Positions 35,347-46,489 of a DNA stretch of 64,000 nt are shown here, one piece after another. The translations under genes and the position numbers were made by a program. The notes beneath the pieces were generated by a model that had not been told where the DNA came from, searched no databases, and was given only the letters and a program-made list of their open reading frames with translations. Positions within the stretch are counted from its first letter, which is position 1. Every line of letters begins with the position of its first letter. This stretch comes from Gigaspora rosea (taxonomy: Eukaryota > Glomeromycota > Glomeromycetes > Diversisporales > Gigasporaceae): the NCBI GenBank assembly GCA_003550325.1, contig QKWP01000250.1:191523-255522 (forward strand), given 5' to 3'.

Positions 35347-35348
35347 TA

Positions 35349-36072
35349 CAATTTAAATTTTATTAATTAAAAAGAAATACATATCACTAAATTATATACA
35401 AAGAATGACTAATTAAAACTAAACTAATTAGTATAATTATCAACTCCAAACAAATTATCTATTTCTTCCTGCGAAAGACCTGAGAAGAAGCTCTAGATAC
35501 TCTAGATTCCCTAGATTCTGATTTGGGAGTATTTTGCCATGAATCAGAGAGGTGTGAACCTCTGATTCTTTGTTCATAATCGTTTCAAACGAATTATACA
35601 ACGGACCACCATTATTAAAATCGTTCTATATTTATTAAAACATTAGTTTGTTTAAAATATTGTACAATAAAAGAAATAAAGAAAATGGCAAATATTTACA
35701 AGATACTTCTCTATACGAAGTTTCATATTTTTCTCATCGCATGTAATACTCTTGGATTTTGGATTTAAGAATATGTCGCATATCGCTAGTACAAAAGCGC
35801 AGTATTCGCTTGTTAGAGTGGAAACTGCAACTTCTGAAAATGTAGCCCTTGCTATCAAGAAATCCAAAACACATTTTCACTGTTTGTTTTAAGCAATAAA
35901 TGATGACACTCAGCTATTTTTGGATTTTCTTTCTATTTTACAATTATGGGGGCCTTGGCGTTGCTTTTCAAGAGGGGAAACTGTTCTGAGCCAAAAACTT
36001 TCCACATTGCTCTGCAATGCTGCACCTTGATAATTCTTCATTTTTGCGAGAAGCTATTATCACAAATTTATT
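35349..36072. other. Intergenic with a possible gene end on the minus strand
   Basis: The minus strand reads SGLSQEEIDNLFGVDNYTN and a stop at 35424-35426, which looks like a real C-terminus. Upstream of it several frames alternate. I do not recognise the protein. The ORF at 35652-35867 is of uncertain reality. Confidence 0.3.
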
Positions 36073-36455
36073 AATTGATAATCCATTTCCAAATGAGGGA
36101 GCTATACATAGTAAATTGTGACGTGCAGATCTATATGATTTACTATATAAAATTGCTAAGCCACAAATGCCACTTCACGACAAAGTGAAGTCATTTTTCT
36201 ACTAAGTAAATATATCTTCAATTTCTAAGTAATCTTGTAGAGCATTATTTTCCAATTTTAATATAGTAATATCATTACAATCTGTTTAGTAGTTGCAGAG
36301 ATATTGGCATAAAATGATTTGCCGACTAAAGTAAACCAACTATTGTTTACATGAAATGGCATTTTTGACTATAGTAAATCTCATAATCATATGTGTCACA
36401 ATTTACTATATATGGTTATATATGGTTTCCTCATTTAGAAACAGATTATCAATTT
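36073..36455. mobile_element. MITE with AATTGATAATC ends
   Basis: AATTGATAATCCATTTCC on the left mirrors the right end, which in reverse complement reads AATTGATAATCTGTTTCT. Inner motifs TAGTAAATTGTGAC also occur inverted. No coding capacity. Confidence 0.6.
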
Positions 36456-36599
36456 AGTTAAAATAATTAAAATAGCAATTAATAATATCATAATAAAAAG
36501 ATACAAATATTAATTTTATTGTTAGTGATCAATAAAATAACAATATTAAAAAATAAATATTATCGATAATGATGTACCGCACTATACTATTTACCATAA

Positions 36600-37920
36600 A
36601 AACAGTTTGTATACTGGTTTGAACTCAGCCTTTGCATAAAGTTGGGAAGTATTTCCTTGAGGTATTTCTTCAACGCCTCCTTCAGAACATTCTGTTTCAG
36701 ATAAATATAGTTCAGAAATAACTGCTTTACAATGCCATTATATACCCCTTTAAAATAAAAAAAAACAAAACAAATATTTACAACGAATATATTTGATATA
36801 AAAAAAATATATATTTAGAAAGAAATTCACTTATATCCATCACTTGAGGAAAGAGTTCATTCTCTTGCTTCTCTCGCTTTCTCTTTAGTTCAGTTTTTAT
36901 TTCTTGAACATCTTTAGTGAGCCGTTTGAGTAATAAGTACAGTTGCTGATTTTGGGTGCAAAGCTTTCCAAATTCTTGGCAGTTGTAGTGGTGGTGATGG
37001 ATGGTCTTGTTTTTTTTTTTTTATAAAAAAAAAAATATTTCTTATTAATAAAAAAAAAGTTTCTATTCGAAAAACAACAAAAACAAAAAAAAAAGGCTTA
37101 AATATTATACTATCATGATTATGTAGTAGATATTGATTGGTTGACCTTTCACATGATCCAACTGAATCAGGTGAGGAATGAGTTCCATGGTTATTCAGTG
37201 ATACAACAAGACTGGGATTCATAATGAAAAGGTGAGAGTGCTTGATAAGGTTAACATGATTGTTGATAATATTGTTGATAAGAGGGTTGGCAAGAGTGTT
37301 GTTGAGATGTTTGTTGTTGGCAACTTTTTTCACTCATTTTGGAGAAAATGCATTGTACGCTTAAAATACTTTCTGATGGATCTGATGAATCATAATCATA
37401 AGCGGAATTATATGGTGTAATAAAAACTGATTGAGGACGAAAAGCATGAGATGTTTGTTGAGGGGCATTATTGGGCGTTTGTTAAGGATAAGCGGAATTA
37501 TATGGTGTATTAGATGGTTGAAAACGAAAAGTATGAGGTGTTTGTTGAGTATTATAGTCATCATAAAGAACCAATTGAGAACAAATATTTTGAGATGGTT
37601 GTAGTTTGGTTGAAAACAAAAAGTATGAGGTGTTTGTTGAGAATTATATAGTCATCATAAGGAACCGATTAAGAACGAACATTTTGAGATGGTTGTGATT
37701 GTTTAGAATCATCGGTATTATATGATTGAAAACGAAAAGTATGAAGTGTTTGTTAAGGATTATAGTCATTATAAAGAACCGATTGAGAACAAACATTTTG
37801 AGATAGTTGTTTAGAGTCATATTGTATATAAGAAACTGATCGAAAACAAATAGTTCGAGGTTGTTCGTTATTATGTTGTATATTAGGAGTAGTAGAAGGT
37901 GAGTTTTTTGTGTTTTTCAT
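36600..37920 (-). pseudogene. Broken Gln/Tyr/Pro-rich repeat protein, unknown function
   Basis: From ATG at 37918-37920 the minus strand reads MKNTKNSPSTTPNIQHNNEQ. Then come repeats like QQTPHTFRFQ and PYNSAY (about 37440-37850), then SDPSESILSV and SYQQYYQQSC. Further down are a charged stretch, LLKRLTKDVQEIKTELKRK (36870-36950, probably coiled coil), and a last exon-like piece (36620-36750). Several in-frame TAA codons stand where neighbouring repeats have CAA (Gln), and there are two frameshifts, so this copy is dead. I do not recognise the family. Genes of this type are often low-complexity and fast-evolving. Confidence 0.5.
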
Positions 37921-37979
37921 TTTTTCAAAATTACAAAAAAGAAATTTCAATTACCTTCAAACACTAAAAATCCATTGTA

Positions 37980-38860
37980 TTTATATAATTGTAAAGGCTT
38001 TCATAAGCAGAGGAAAAAAAATTAAAACGTAATGATAAAATACGTACTAGAAGAAAATGTAACAAAAAAAAAATTTTGAAAAATACTACTTATTTTATTT
38101 GTAAGCAGGAAAAAAGTTATTGTCAAACATAATACTATAAAAGAAAAAAAATTGAAGATACTTATCTCATTGTAAGCAGGGAAAAAAAATAAAAAAATAA
38201 ACCATAATAATGAAAAATGTACCGATTAAAAAATTTTGAATGATGAAAACACTTTGATCATTATACTTGTAATGACAATATTCTGAGATTTATCGTGTAG
38301 CTAAGTTTTTTGTATATTGCATAATTTTGCTAAATGAGAAAACCCAAGTAACAACGGGCATTCATATATATTCCGTAACAGACATAATCAATTTAATTTA
38401 TTAGGTAATAAATTGAATCAATTATGTCCATTACAAAAGATAATTGAAAGCCTGATATCGCTTAGGTTTTTCTTTAGTGCAAATAATAGGTCGCGCATTA
38501 ATATGATGCTAGTTGTTTACTAGCATATAAATTTGGTTTGAAAAATAAAGTTTCTTTGGCACACATATTAGGTCACGCATTAATATAACGCTAGTTGTTT
38601 ACTAGTGTATGAAATTGTTTTGAAAAATAAAGTTAAATTGATTTAAATTGATATAAATAGATATAAATTGATACAAACAGATAAAAAGCAAATTCTCTGA
38701 ATATTATTCTTTAGACATTCTTACAGACTTTCTTTATAATTGATAATCGCTTTAATTCAATATTCTTTTTTTTCTTTTTATCATTTTGTATTTGCTCTTC
38801 TTTTTTAAATCTGAGAAACAGAATTCAGTCTAGGTTCCGGTGTCCTAGTGCTCTGTTATT
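37980..38860. repeat. Intergenic with a hairpin and a two-copy tandem duplication
   Basis: A hairpin lies at about 38374-38440 (ACATAATCAATTTAATTTATTA and its complement, read as ACATAATCAATTT plus AATTTATTA). About 38486-38560 and 38568-38632 are direct copies sharing CGCATTAATAT, GCTAGTTGTTTACTAG and TGAAAAATAAAGTT. No gene. Confidence 0.5.
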
Positions 38861-39235
38861 TTCTCATTTTATCTCTTTCTCTATTGCTTGATTTCACTTA
38901 ATAATGCTTATTTTCAGTTTCATCTTTTACCTTTCGATCTCTCTATCCTATTATTCATTTTATTCACTTAATTTGCTTTTATTTCTTTTTCTATTCTCTC
39001 ATTTGCTTTTTTCTTTATTTTCTTATGTTTATTTTGCTTTCTTTTGCTTTCATATTTTCATTCTCTTTTGTTTTTTTTGTCTTTTAACCGTTCTTATTCG
39101 CTTTTCTTCTTTTTCTCTTATTTGCTTTCTTTTTTCTATTTCTTCTATTTTCTTTTGCTTCTTTACTTTCTTTCACTTCATTTTTTCTCTCTTTATCTGT
39201 TTCTCTATTTTTTTTCAAAATGCATTAGCAATGTC
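38861..39235. repeat. Pyrimidine-rich tract
   Basis: The plus strand is mostly T and C (TTTCTTTT, TTGCTTTC) for about 370 bases. Phe/Ser/Leu-rich ORFs over it (38904-39346) are compositional artefacts. Confidence 0.7.
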
Positions 39236-39783
39236 CTTATTGTCCTTATGATTTTTCAAAATCTAGTTCATTATCTCAATACATTTCTCAAAGTCATCTT
39301 TATATTAATGACAAGGCAAGTCAAACTGATTCTGACAAGCAAGTGAATGCTAGCATTTATAATCTTCTAGATTATAGTTCTAGTTACGATTCTTATACAG
39401 ATGAATTTTCTATAATAATTGGGTAAATTAGTAATAATTTGTTTATAAAGTTTAAAACGATAATTAACGATTATACTTAAATAAGGACGAAGTTATGTTA
39501 GATTCTGAGTTAGATTCTTTTATGCAAACAGAAAATAACTATGATATAAATTCTTAATATATAAAGTTAGTTGTGTTATAAATGCTATTATAAGTTATTA
39601 AATGTTATTTAGAATGAAGTCGTATCAGTATCACCTTATTCCGATATGGAAACAGAGCATCTTTTAGCAGATTCTGAGTCTTCTTTTATACCTATTGAAA
39701 TTGATCCAGAAGACTACAAAGGTGCTTCACCTAATGATGCAATTCATGACCTTCTACATTCATACAAAGTTAATTGGCCCAAT

Positions 39784-39943
39784 TAGGGATTGGAACCACC
39801 TAAAATTTTTCTTAATCATTTAATTGTTTAATTAGTTAACCGTTTAATTTGGCCAGCATTAAAATAATTCTGGTCCATGACCAAAATAATTCTGCTCGGA
39901 ACTATAGAGCAATTTTTAAATGGTTAAACGGTTCTAATCCCTA
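39784..39943. mobile_element. hAT-like MITE, 160 bp, in the Plavaka-like gene
   Basis: Ends TAGGGATTGGAACC and GGTTCTAATCCCTA. Perfect 8-bp duplication GGCCCAAT at 39776-39783 and 39944-39951. Taking out the element and one GGCCCAAT joins KVNWPN to DAYREF in frame, as in related transposases. Confidence 0.85.
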
Positions 39944-40659
39944 GGCCCAATGATGCATATCGTGAATTTATAGAAATTATTAGTACATCAACTGTCTAAT
40001 TCGGTTGGTGATGCTTTTATAAAATTTTTCAATAAGCATTCAAATCTGGATGTTTCACCTCTCCTTCCAACAACAAAGTTTGGAAAGAAATTTCTGGATA
40101 ATTCAACAATCCCTCACATGATGTTCAAAGAAATTTCTATTATAACGTTTCAAGTTGTTAATTATATATTTTACAATTGATTATTAATAAAGACAGTAAA
40201 GTCTTTATTAATAATCAATAGTATAAATCAGCAATTAGTTCTTAAATTTGTAAATAAAAAGAAGATAAAAAAATAATGTAGAGTGCCGTATTTTTGAAAA
40301 GCAATATAATTGCCTCTAGTGGGAACAAGAAGAATTGTCATTACTTCTTGGTCAACAATTACTATCGATAATCCTTTATTCCGATACAACGGCCCTAAAT
40401 CATATAGGAAAATATTCCAGACACCCTATATTTTTATCCTTAGGTAATATTAGTGTTTGGAATCAGTTTTATTTTCATATTATAAAATCAGTTTTAATCA
40501 AATAAAATTGGTTTCAAACTCTAGGTAAGGGAAGTGCAGAAAATCATGTAATTAGGTTTTACATAAATCATACCCCCCTAGTGATAGAACTATTGACCAA
40601 TCAAATTTAATCTTTTATAATATTTAAAAAAACTCAAATATCTTTAACCCCACGATTGA

Positions 40660-41010
40660 TAAAAGTCACTACGTAGTAAAGTCTAAATTTTACTAAGCAA
40701 ATCGATTAAAATCGATTAAGTAAACTTATTCAGCAGGTCAAAATACACTTACTACAAAATTTTCATAAGAATTGAAAAACTTTTTATTAATTGACTTTTG
40801 ATTTTTATGTTCGATGAAAAATTAAAATTTTTTAAAAAAATATATTTGACGAATGTAAAAATCAAAAGATAAATAATAAAAAATTCTTCAATTTTAATAA
40901 AAATTTCAGAGTATGTGCATTTTGACCTGCTGAATAAGTTTTCATAATTGATTTTAATCGATTGACTTAGTAGAATTAGACTTTACTATGTAGCAACTAT
41001 CTGCAATTAA
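40660..41010. repeat. Foldback (about 350 bp)
   Basis: TAAAGTCTAAATTTTACTAAG and GATTAAAATCGATTAAG-type arms at 40675-40760 recur inverted at 40925-41000, centred near 40835. A similar left arm is seen at about 10270-10325. Confidence 0.6.
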
Positions 41011-41149
41011 CTAAAAATCTATTTTTTTTTTGCATTTGGCGATCTTGCCTTTTTTTATTATGAACTATGCAGTCTAGCTGCCTTGTACAAGTACAAAATA
41101 TGACTACTAACGTTCTGTGTAAAAAAGACTCTCCAAGTGATAACTAAGT

Positions 41150-42145
41150 TACCTGCCCAAAGCGATCTGCCATACCAAACATTCGTCTCAATCCGGTATC
41201 AGAATTTACCTTCGATTTTAATCTGTCAATCACCGACTGGTGTTGGATGCCATATCAAGACCGCCTTTTTTTTCTTAAAATTTTAACTTCTTCACAAAGA
41301 GCACGTAAAGAAAAAAAGGGAAAAGATAAAAACAAAAACAAAAAGAAAACGACAAAGTATAAAAGGGAAAATACAAAAAGAGGGAAAAAAGAAAAAACGA
41401 AAGAAAAGAATAAAACAGAAAAAGAGAAAAAGAAAGAAAACAAAATAAATCTAGATAGGTATAGTTAAAGTCTATACTAAACTCGTAAAAATTATACAGC
41501 ACAGTCTCTATGATCTTAGCGCTGTATTACAATGAAGAATGTAACTACATAACCCTACATCTTCTACGAGGTCGAGATCCACCAAGCGAAAATTTATTTA
41601 ATCCTATCCGTCCGACATTAGTCCTTCGCCAAAAACACGTGGTCACCTGGCAGCATTGCGAGCACGTGACTTCTCGTGACTTCATGCACTAGAGTTTCCA
41701 TTCTCAGATATAAACAATGTTGATCTTCTGGAGGGGTAAGCCGAAATCGCCACTTTTTGGAAAAATTTTTGAAAAAACCGAGTGAGAGGCCGATATACAG
41801 GTTTCACTTGTAGAAGAAAAGGAGTGTGGGTTCTTCTTTATCAACTTCATATGCCCTTACTTTCACCTTATGGCGGACACCCCAGGAAGGCTTTTTCTAC
41901 TACCAGTGAGTGATAAACTCTGAACTTGTCAGCAGACAGTCTATTAACTTTGTCTCTAAACGACAAGTGCCATAAAGCGTTGAGTGATAAACTCTAAGAC
42001 TACTAGCAAGATAGTCAATTAACTCTATCCCTAAATAATAGCTGCCACTGTAGGACCTATGTAAGTATGTCATCGGTTTATACAAAATTAATACTAAAAT
42101 TTTTGCAGAATATGTGTACAAGTGATCGTTGGGGAGAGTTGGTAT
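41150..42145. repeat. About 1-kb dispersed repeat family, copy B
   Basis: It shows the same order as copy A (10500-11465): AAAGAAAA-rich middle (41300-41450), GATCTTCTGGAGG with GTAAGCCGAAAT and CCACTTTTTGG (41730-41760), and ACAAGTGATCGTTGGGG then GAGAGTT (42118-42140). It is nested in the 40529-42674 element. Lys/Glu-rich ORFs over the purine-rich tract are artefacts. Confidence 0.6.
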
Positions 42146-42337
42146 ATTTAATACTAAAAATCTATTTTACTTTAATATTATTGGCTATTTATACTATATA
42201 TATATATCGTATAATTTAAAATAAGTCTTGTTTTTAAATATTATAATACCAAATTTTATTTAAATATCTTAAATGATTAAAAAAATAGATCAAAGGTATA
42301 ATTATACAGCCAAATTTGCCTGCAAACTAGTACAAAC

Positions 42338-42597
42338 AGGACCGGGAAAACTATATGTAAGGTTCCTGCCAAAAAATCCAAAATACATATCTATGCGAAT
42401 CACAATATGATTGGCTATTTGGCTATTTTTCATCCAAATATGGTAATAAACCCAAAAAGGAAAGATCTTCATAAGCAAATTACTATTGTTGTGAATTATC
42501 CTACCTATAATTTTTACTAGCAGGGACATTTATATAATTTAAAGTACTTTTCGAATTATAGTGAAGCGGGAACCTTATATATAGTTTTCCCGGTCCT
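42338..42597. mobile_element. hAT-like MITE, 260 bp
   Basis: AGGACCGGGAAAACTATATG mirrors the right end CATATATAGTTTTCCCGGTCCT-like sequence (ATATAGTTTTCCCGGTCCT, 42579-42597). Perfect 8-bp duplication GTACAAAC at 42330-42337 and 42598-42605. No ORF of its own. Confidence 0.85.
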
Positions 42598-43637
42598 GTA
42601 CAAACTAAGGGATAGGATATGATATTTGGGGACCCCCACTTCCCTAAAAAATTACGTGATTTTCTGTACTTCCCTAACATACCCAACTCCTAGTGAAACA
42701 AGCCAGAATCTAAAGCTTTAATTGGGTACCTACCTATTTTAACAGCTAAAGATTTCACAACAAAAAATTCTAAAGAATTTCAAAAATTACGAAGAAAAGT
42801 CTTTCATGAATGCTTAAGGGTTTTGCTTAAGCCCATTGCTAATGATCCAGAGCTTAATTTCGTCATTCGTGGTAACTTAATAACATTTGTTCCACAAATT
42901 TTAATGTTATTGGCTGATTTGCTTAAGGCCAGTAAGATGGCTAACGTTTACCAGTCATCTGCTTTAAGAAGTCCTTGTTATTCGTGTTTAGTATCAAGGG
43001 ATGACTTGAATAATATTAACTTGACTAATATATTATCAAGAACACCTAATTATATAAAAAAAGTAATAGAGAACAGTGAAAAATATTATTATTCAATTCA
43101 TCCTGAACCAAATGCATTTTGGGAAATAAAATATAAATTCAAGTTAATTAGGTTTATTAGCATAAGTAAACTAATAAATGCATTATTATTATTATTATTA
43201 TTATTATTTATAAATAAATGCTTTTTTTTTAACATCTTTAATCTATACAAGGCTATCGTTTCTGATCGAATGCATACTTTAGATCTTGGTCTCTTTAAGT
43301 ATATGCTCGACTATACTAAAGAACTTTTAAATAACCAGTGTAAAAGACAAATAATGCAAATCTTTGAGCAGCAATTAACGCTAATTCCTAGGTATAAAAG
43401 CTTTAAAATATTAAAAAATATATCTGAAATAACACACATAACAGCAGATGAATTAAGAAATTTATTGAAAGTAATAATTTTCGCATTTGACAACCTATAT
43501 AAAGATTATAGGAAGCCAGGAATTAGTAATGAATGGTTATGCCACGTACATTACAAATTTCTTCAAATGTATATTGCATCACGAGAAGAATTGTTTACTG
43601 CCAATTCTTTAAATCAATTACAGGTATAAAACAAATA

Positions 43638-43718
43638 AGATTTTTGCTAACAAAATCACCCTTTTGGACTATGTAATTCATAGTTCTAAAGGGTAGATTT
43701 TGTTAGCAAAAATCCCAA
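43638..43718. repeat. Hairpin within the Plavaka-like gene's intron
   Basis: GATTTTTGCTAACAAAATC and ACCCTTTTGGACTATG on the left mirror CATAGTTCTAAAGGGT and GATTTTGTTAGCAAAAATC on the right. It nearly fills the 141-nt intron, bringing the two splice sites together if it folds. Confidence 0.7.
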
Positions 43719-44399
43719 ATATATAGCTTTTTACAAATGCTCAAATATTACGAATAATTTACAGGAATTAATTGTGGATTGGGCCCAAGAATTCGTTAAA
43801 ATATTTTCTAAATATTCACCAAATGGGCTACAATTGCCAAAGCTTCATTCTTGGTACTATCACATAGTACCTACAATTAGAAAATATGGGTCAATAAATA
43901 GTATGGCCACTGAAACTTATAAAACATTTTATAAGAAATATGTAAAAATACCTTATCGAATATTGAACAAGAAAGACTATATGAAACAAATATTAAATGC
44001 AGTACGTATTAAATATAGTAAATCAGCGTTAGCATTGGACATACGTCCAATACCAACATTGCTTAGTAGATAATTTCTAAGTATTGCTAATAATCGATTA
44101 TTATTAGGTTAAATAGAAAAAAACTTACTGAAAACAAGTCCCTAAAAAATATCACTAAACGAAAGGGTTTGGAAAACTTCTATGTGCTTTAACGTTAAAG
44201 TTAGAAAAACTGGAAGATTTCTTTCAGAAAAATAGAAATAATTTGAACCCATTACAAGCCGAAGGCTTTCAAAACCTAATAAGGGGGCTTCCAGAAATTA
44301 TGTGATTTTTTAGTGGGTAGATGGGGTCCCGAAAATATCAGGTTATAATTATAATTCTGGTCAAATTTTTATAATTCAGGCCAAAAGTTTAAATTATAA

Positions 44400-45031
44400 G
44401 GGAATAGAAATTTGTCGCACCTGCGACATGTCGCACCCCTGATTCGGCCAATCAAATCGCACGATTTTGTAGTCAAAAAATTTTATTTTTTAAAAATTCA
44501 AAATTTTACTAGAAAATATAAAAATAAATAAGCAATATCAAAGTATATAATGTAAAATTTTATTCTGAACAACTTTTTCTAAGTCATAAAGATAGATTAT
44601 CTTAGTAAAAAAAACGTTTTATAAGAAAAATCAAAAATTTCGAATGTTAGCACATATAACCCTTTTTTTTACTAATATAAATCTATCTTTACGTTTAAGA
44701 ATTATATGTAAAATTTTATGCTAAACAACTTTTTCTAAGTTAAAAAGGTAGATTGTTTAGTAAAAAAAAGTTTTATATGTGCTAACTTTGGAAATTTTTG
44801 ATTTTTCTTATAAACTGTTTTTTTTACTAAGATAATCTATCTTTATGACTTAGAAAAAGTTGTTTAGAATAAAATTTTACATTATATAGCATGCTATTTT
44901 ATATAAATTTTACACTTTATTATGTAAAATTTTTAATTTTTAAAAAAAATTTTTTTGCCTATAAAATCGTGCAATTTGATTGGCCGAACCAGGGGTGCGA
45001 CATATCGCAGGTGCGACAAATTTATTTTCCC
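44400..45031. mobile_element. MULE-like MITE, 632 bp, copy 1
   Basis: GGGAATAGAAATTTGTCGCA on the left mirrors the right end TGCGACAAATTTATTTTCCC. The inverted repeat continues past TGCGACATGTCGCACCCC and GCCAATCAAATCGCA. 9-bp duplication AAATTATAA at 44391-44399 and 45032-45040. A second copy is at 58435-59058. Inner arms carry AACTTTTTCTAAGT repeats. Confidence 0.85.
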
Positions 45032-45035
45032 AAAT

Positions 45036-45727
45036 TATAAAATTATTAATAACTATTGTTCTACTGAACCAATTTAGATGATTTAACTACCAAAATGTTC
45101 ATCTTGCTGAGACGATTCTAACAAGCCTAAAATTGTTAAAATCTAATTACAGGGTCCCAAGATCGTTCAACTTTTGTGTAATTTTAATAGTGATTTTTTA
45201 GAATCACTAAGTAAATTTTCTTTAATATTGAATAACTTTTGATCCACTGGCCCGTTTTGAGTAATTTAACTACCAAAATGTTCATCTCAATGTGACGATT
45301 CTAACAAGTCCAAAATTGCTAAATTCCAATTACTAGATCCCAAGATCGATAAAGATTTGTATTGTTAGATAATCATTTAATTAAATTTGATTAAATGATT
45401 GTCTAACAATACAAATCTTTATCGATTTTGGAATCCAGTATTTGGATTTTGGCTTGTTAGAATCGTTTCACTGAGACAAACATTTTGGTAGTTAAATCAC
45501 TCAAAACGGGCTAGTGAATCAAAAGTTATTCAATATTAAAAAAATTTACTTAGTGATTCTAAAAAATCACTATTAAAATTATACAAAAGTTGAATTATCT
45601 TGGGATCCTGTGATTAGATTCTAACGATTTAGGGCTTGTTAGAATCGTCTCAGCAAGACGAACATTTTGGTAGTTAAATCATCTAAATTGGTCTAGCAGA
45701 ACAATAGTTATTATCAATTTTATAAAT
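45036..45727. repeat. 690-bp palindrome
   Basis: Two arms of about 330 bp are inverted copies centred near 45384 (TTTAATTAAATTTGATTAAA). Each arm itself has two direct copies of a GGTAGTTAAAT/TTAGAATCGTCTC-type stretch about 180 bp apart, so it is an inverted duplication of a tandem duplication. No ORF. Confidence 0.7.
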
Positions 45728-46489
45728 TAAAACATATAAAAAATATAAAATTTAATTGGCTAATAGAGTATCAGTGTAGGTGGGTAGGGTAAAATTTTGA
45801 AATTTATTAGTAACAAAATATTACGTAATTTCTGGAAGCCCTTGATGATTTTTTCGAAGTGGAATCAACTGTATCCCTTGACAAAGATAATCGTATAGAA
45901 ATATTTTCTTCTACATTTTTAGAAAGTACTAATATAATTCATGCTACATTAAAATTTTCATGGAAAACCAATGGTTTTTAACGTTACAGTAAGTGCATCT
46001 AATAATCAAAGAAATGGTATAGCTTAGTAAGTATTAGTTTCATTTTATTTAATTTACACATATTCTAATGCTTTTTAACAATAAATAACAATAATAATGG
46101 CTATAAGTGACGAAGTTAAGAAATATTCTCTAATTTCGTGAGTAATATATACTAATGCATATAAAAAATATCATTTATAAGATTCTGTTGATACTCAAGT
46201 TTTACCAAGCGATAAACAAAGATCCATTAGAACTCGCTCTTGTTTGTTGGTATGATGAAGTTGGTGAATTATGGGGATGTCCTAAATTGAAATTAATTAA
46301 ACAATACAGTTGTATACCTATAGATAGTATAGACAGAACTGTACATATAGTTGCAAGTTTTGAAAAAACAAATGAATATTTGATGAACAGTTTTATATTC
46401 TAATATTTAATGCATATATTTATATTTAAAGGTATATTTAATATTTAAAGTGTATCCAAATTAAAGTATAATACTAATTATCATTTAAT

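Larger units (their letters stand above)
40529..42674. mobile_element. Harbinger-like non-autonomous element, 2146 bp, TAA duplication
   Basis: GGGAAGTGCAGAAAATCATG on the left and, in reverse complement, GGGAAGTACAGAAAATCACG on the right; TAA at 40526-40528 and 42675-42677. It has no transposase. It is a composite: a foldback (about 40660-41010), a copy of the 1-kb dispersed repeat (41150-42145) and a hAT MITE (42338-42597). It splits the Plavaka-like gene between SLGNISVW and KPESKALIGYLP. Confidence 0.65.
44285..45841. mobile_element. Composite non-autonomous element in the Plavaka-like gene
   Basis: The left end GGGCTTCCAGAAATTATGTG and the right end in reverse complement GGGCTTCCAGAAATTACGTA are inverted. 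Coding similarity stops at NLIRGL before it and restarts at DDFFEVE after it. No clear direct duplication at the edges. It contains a MULE-like MITE (44400-45031) and a 690-bp palindrome (45036-45727). Confidence 0.65.
39620..46403 (+). pseudogene. Plavaka-like transposase gene, torn apart by insertions
   Basis: Fragments in one order match Plavaka-type (CACTA-related) fungal transposases. They are an acidic N-terminus (39626-39783, ASPNDAIHDLLHSYKVNWPN), then DAYREFIEIIS and SNSVGDAFIKFFNKHSN (39950-40060), QLLSIILYSD and HPIFLSLGNISVW (40350-40462), KPESKALIGYLPIL and FHECLRVLLKPI (42702-42840), SPCYSCLVSRDDL, DRMHTLDLGLFKYMLDYT (43267), and LPKLHSWYYHIVPTIRKYGS (43837). The end pieces are LQAEGFQNLIRGL (44250-44285), DDFFEVESTVSLDKDNRIEI (45844) and NKDPLELALVCWYD (46215). 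One intron (43624-43764, GTATAA...TTACAG) is in phase. Insertions at 39784-39943, 40529-42674 and about 44285-45841, plus stops and shifts, make it inactive. The family name is from motif memory. Confidence 0.7.

Noticed and set aside
36914..37333. 139-codon minus-strand ORF as the gene at 37 kb
   Set aside because: It runs in a frame that breaks the Gln-rich repeat frame and passes through A/T homopolymers; the neighbouring frame has the protein-like pattern.
36600..37920. Nuclear reassignment of TAA to glutamine
   Set aside because: The F-box, kelch and kinase genes use TAA, TGA or TAG normally, and this locus also has frameshifts.
41247..41468. Lys/Glu-rich coding region
   Set aside because: It follows the purine-rich middle of a dispersed repeat that is non-coding in its other copies.
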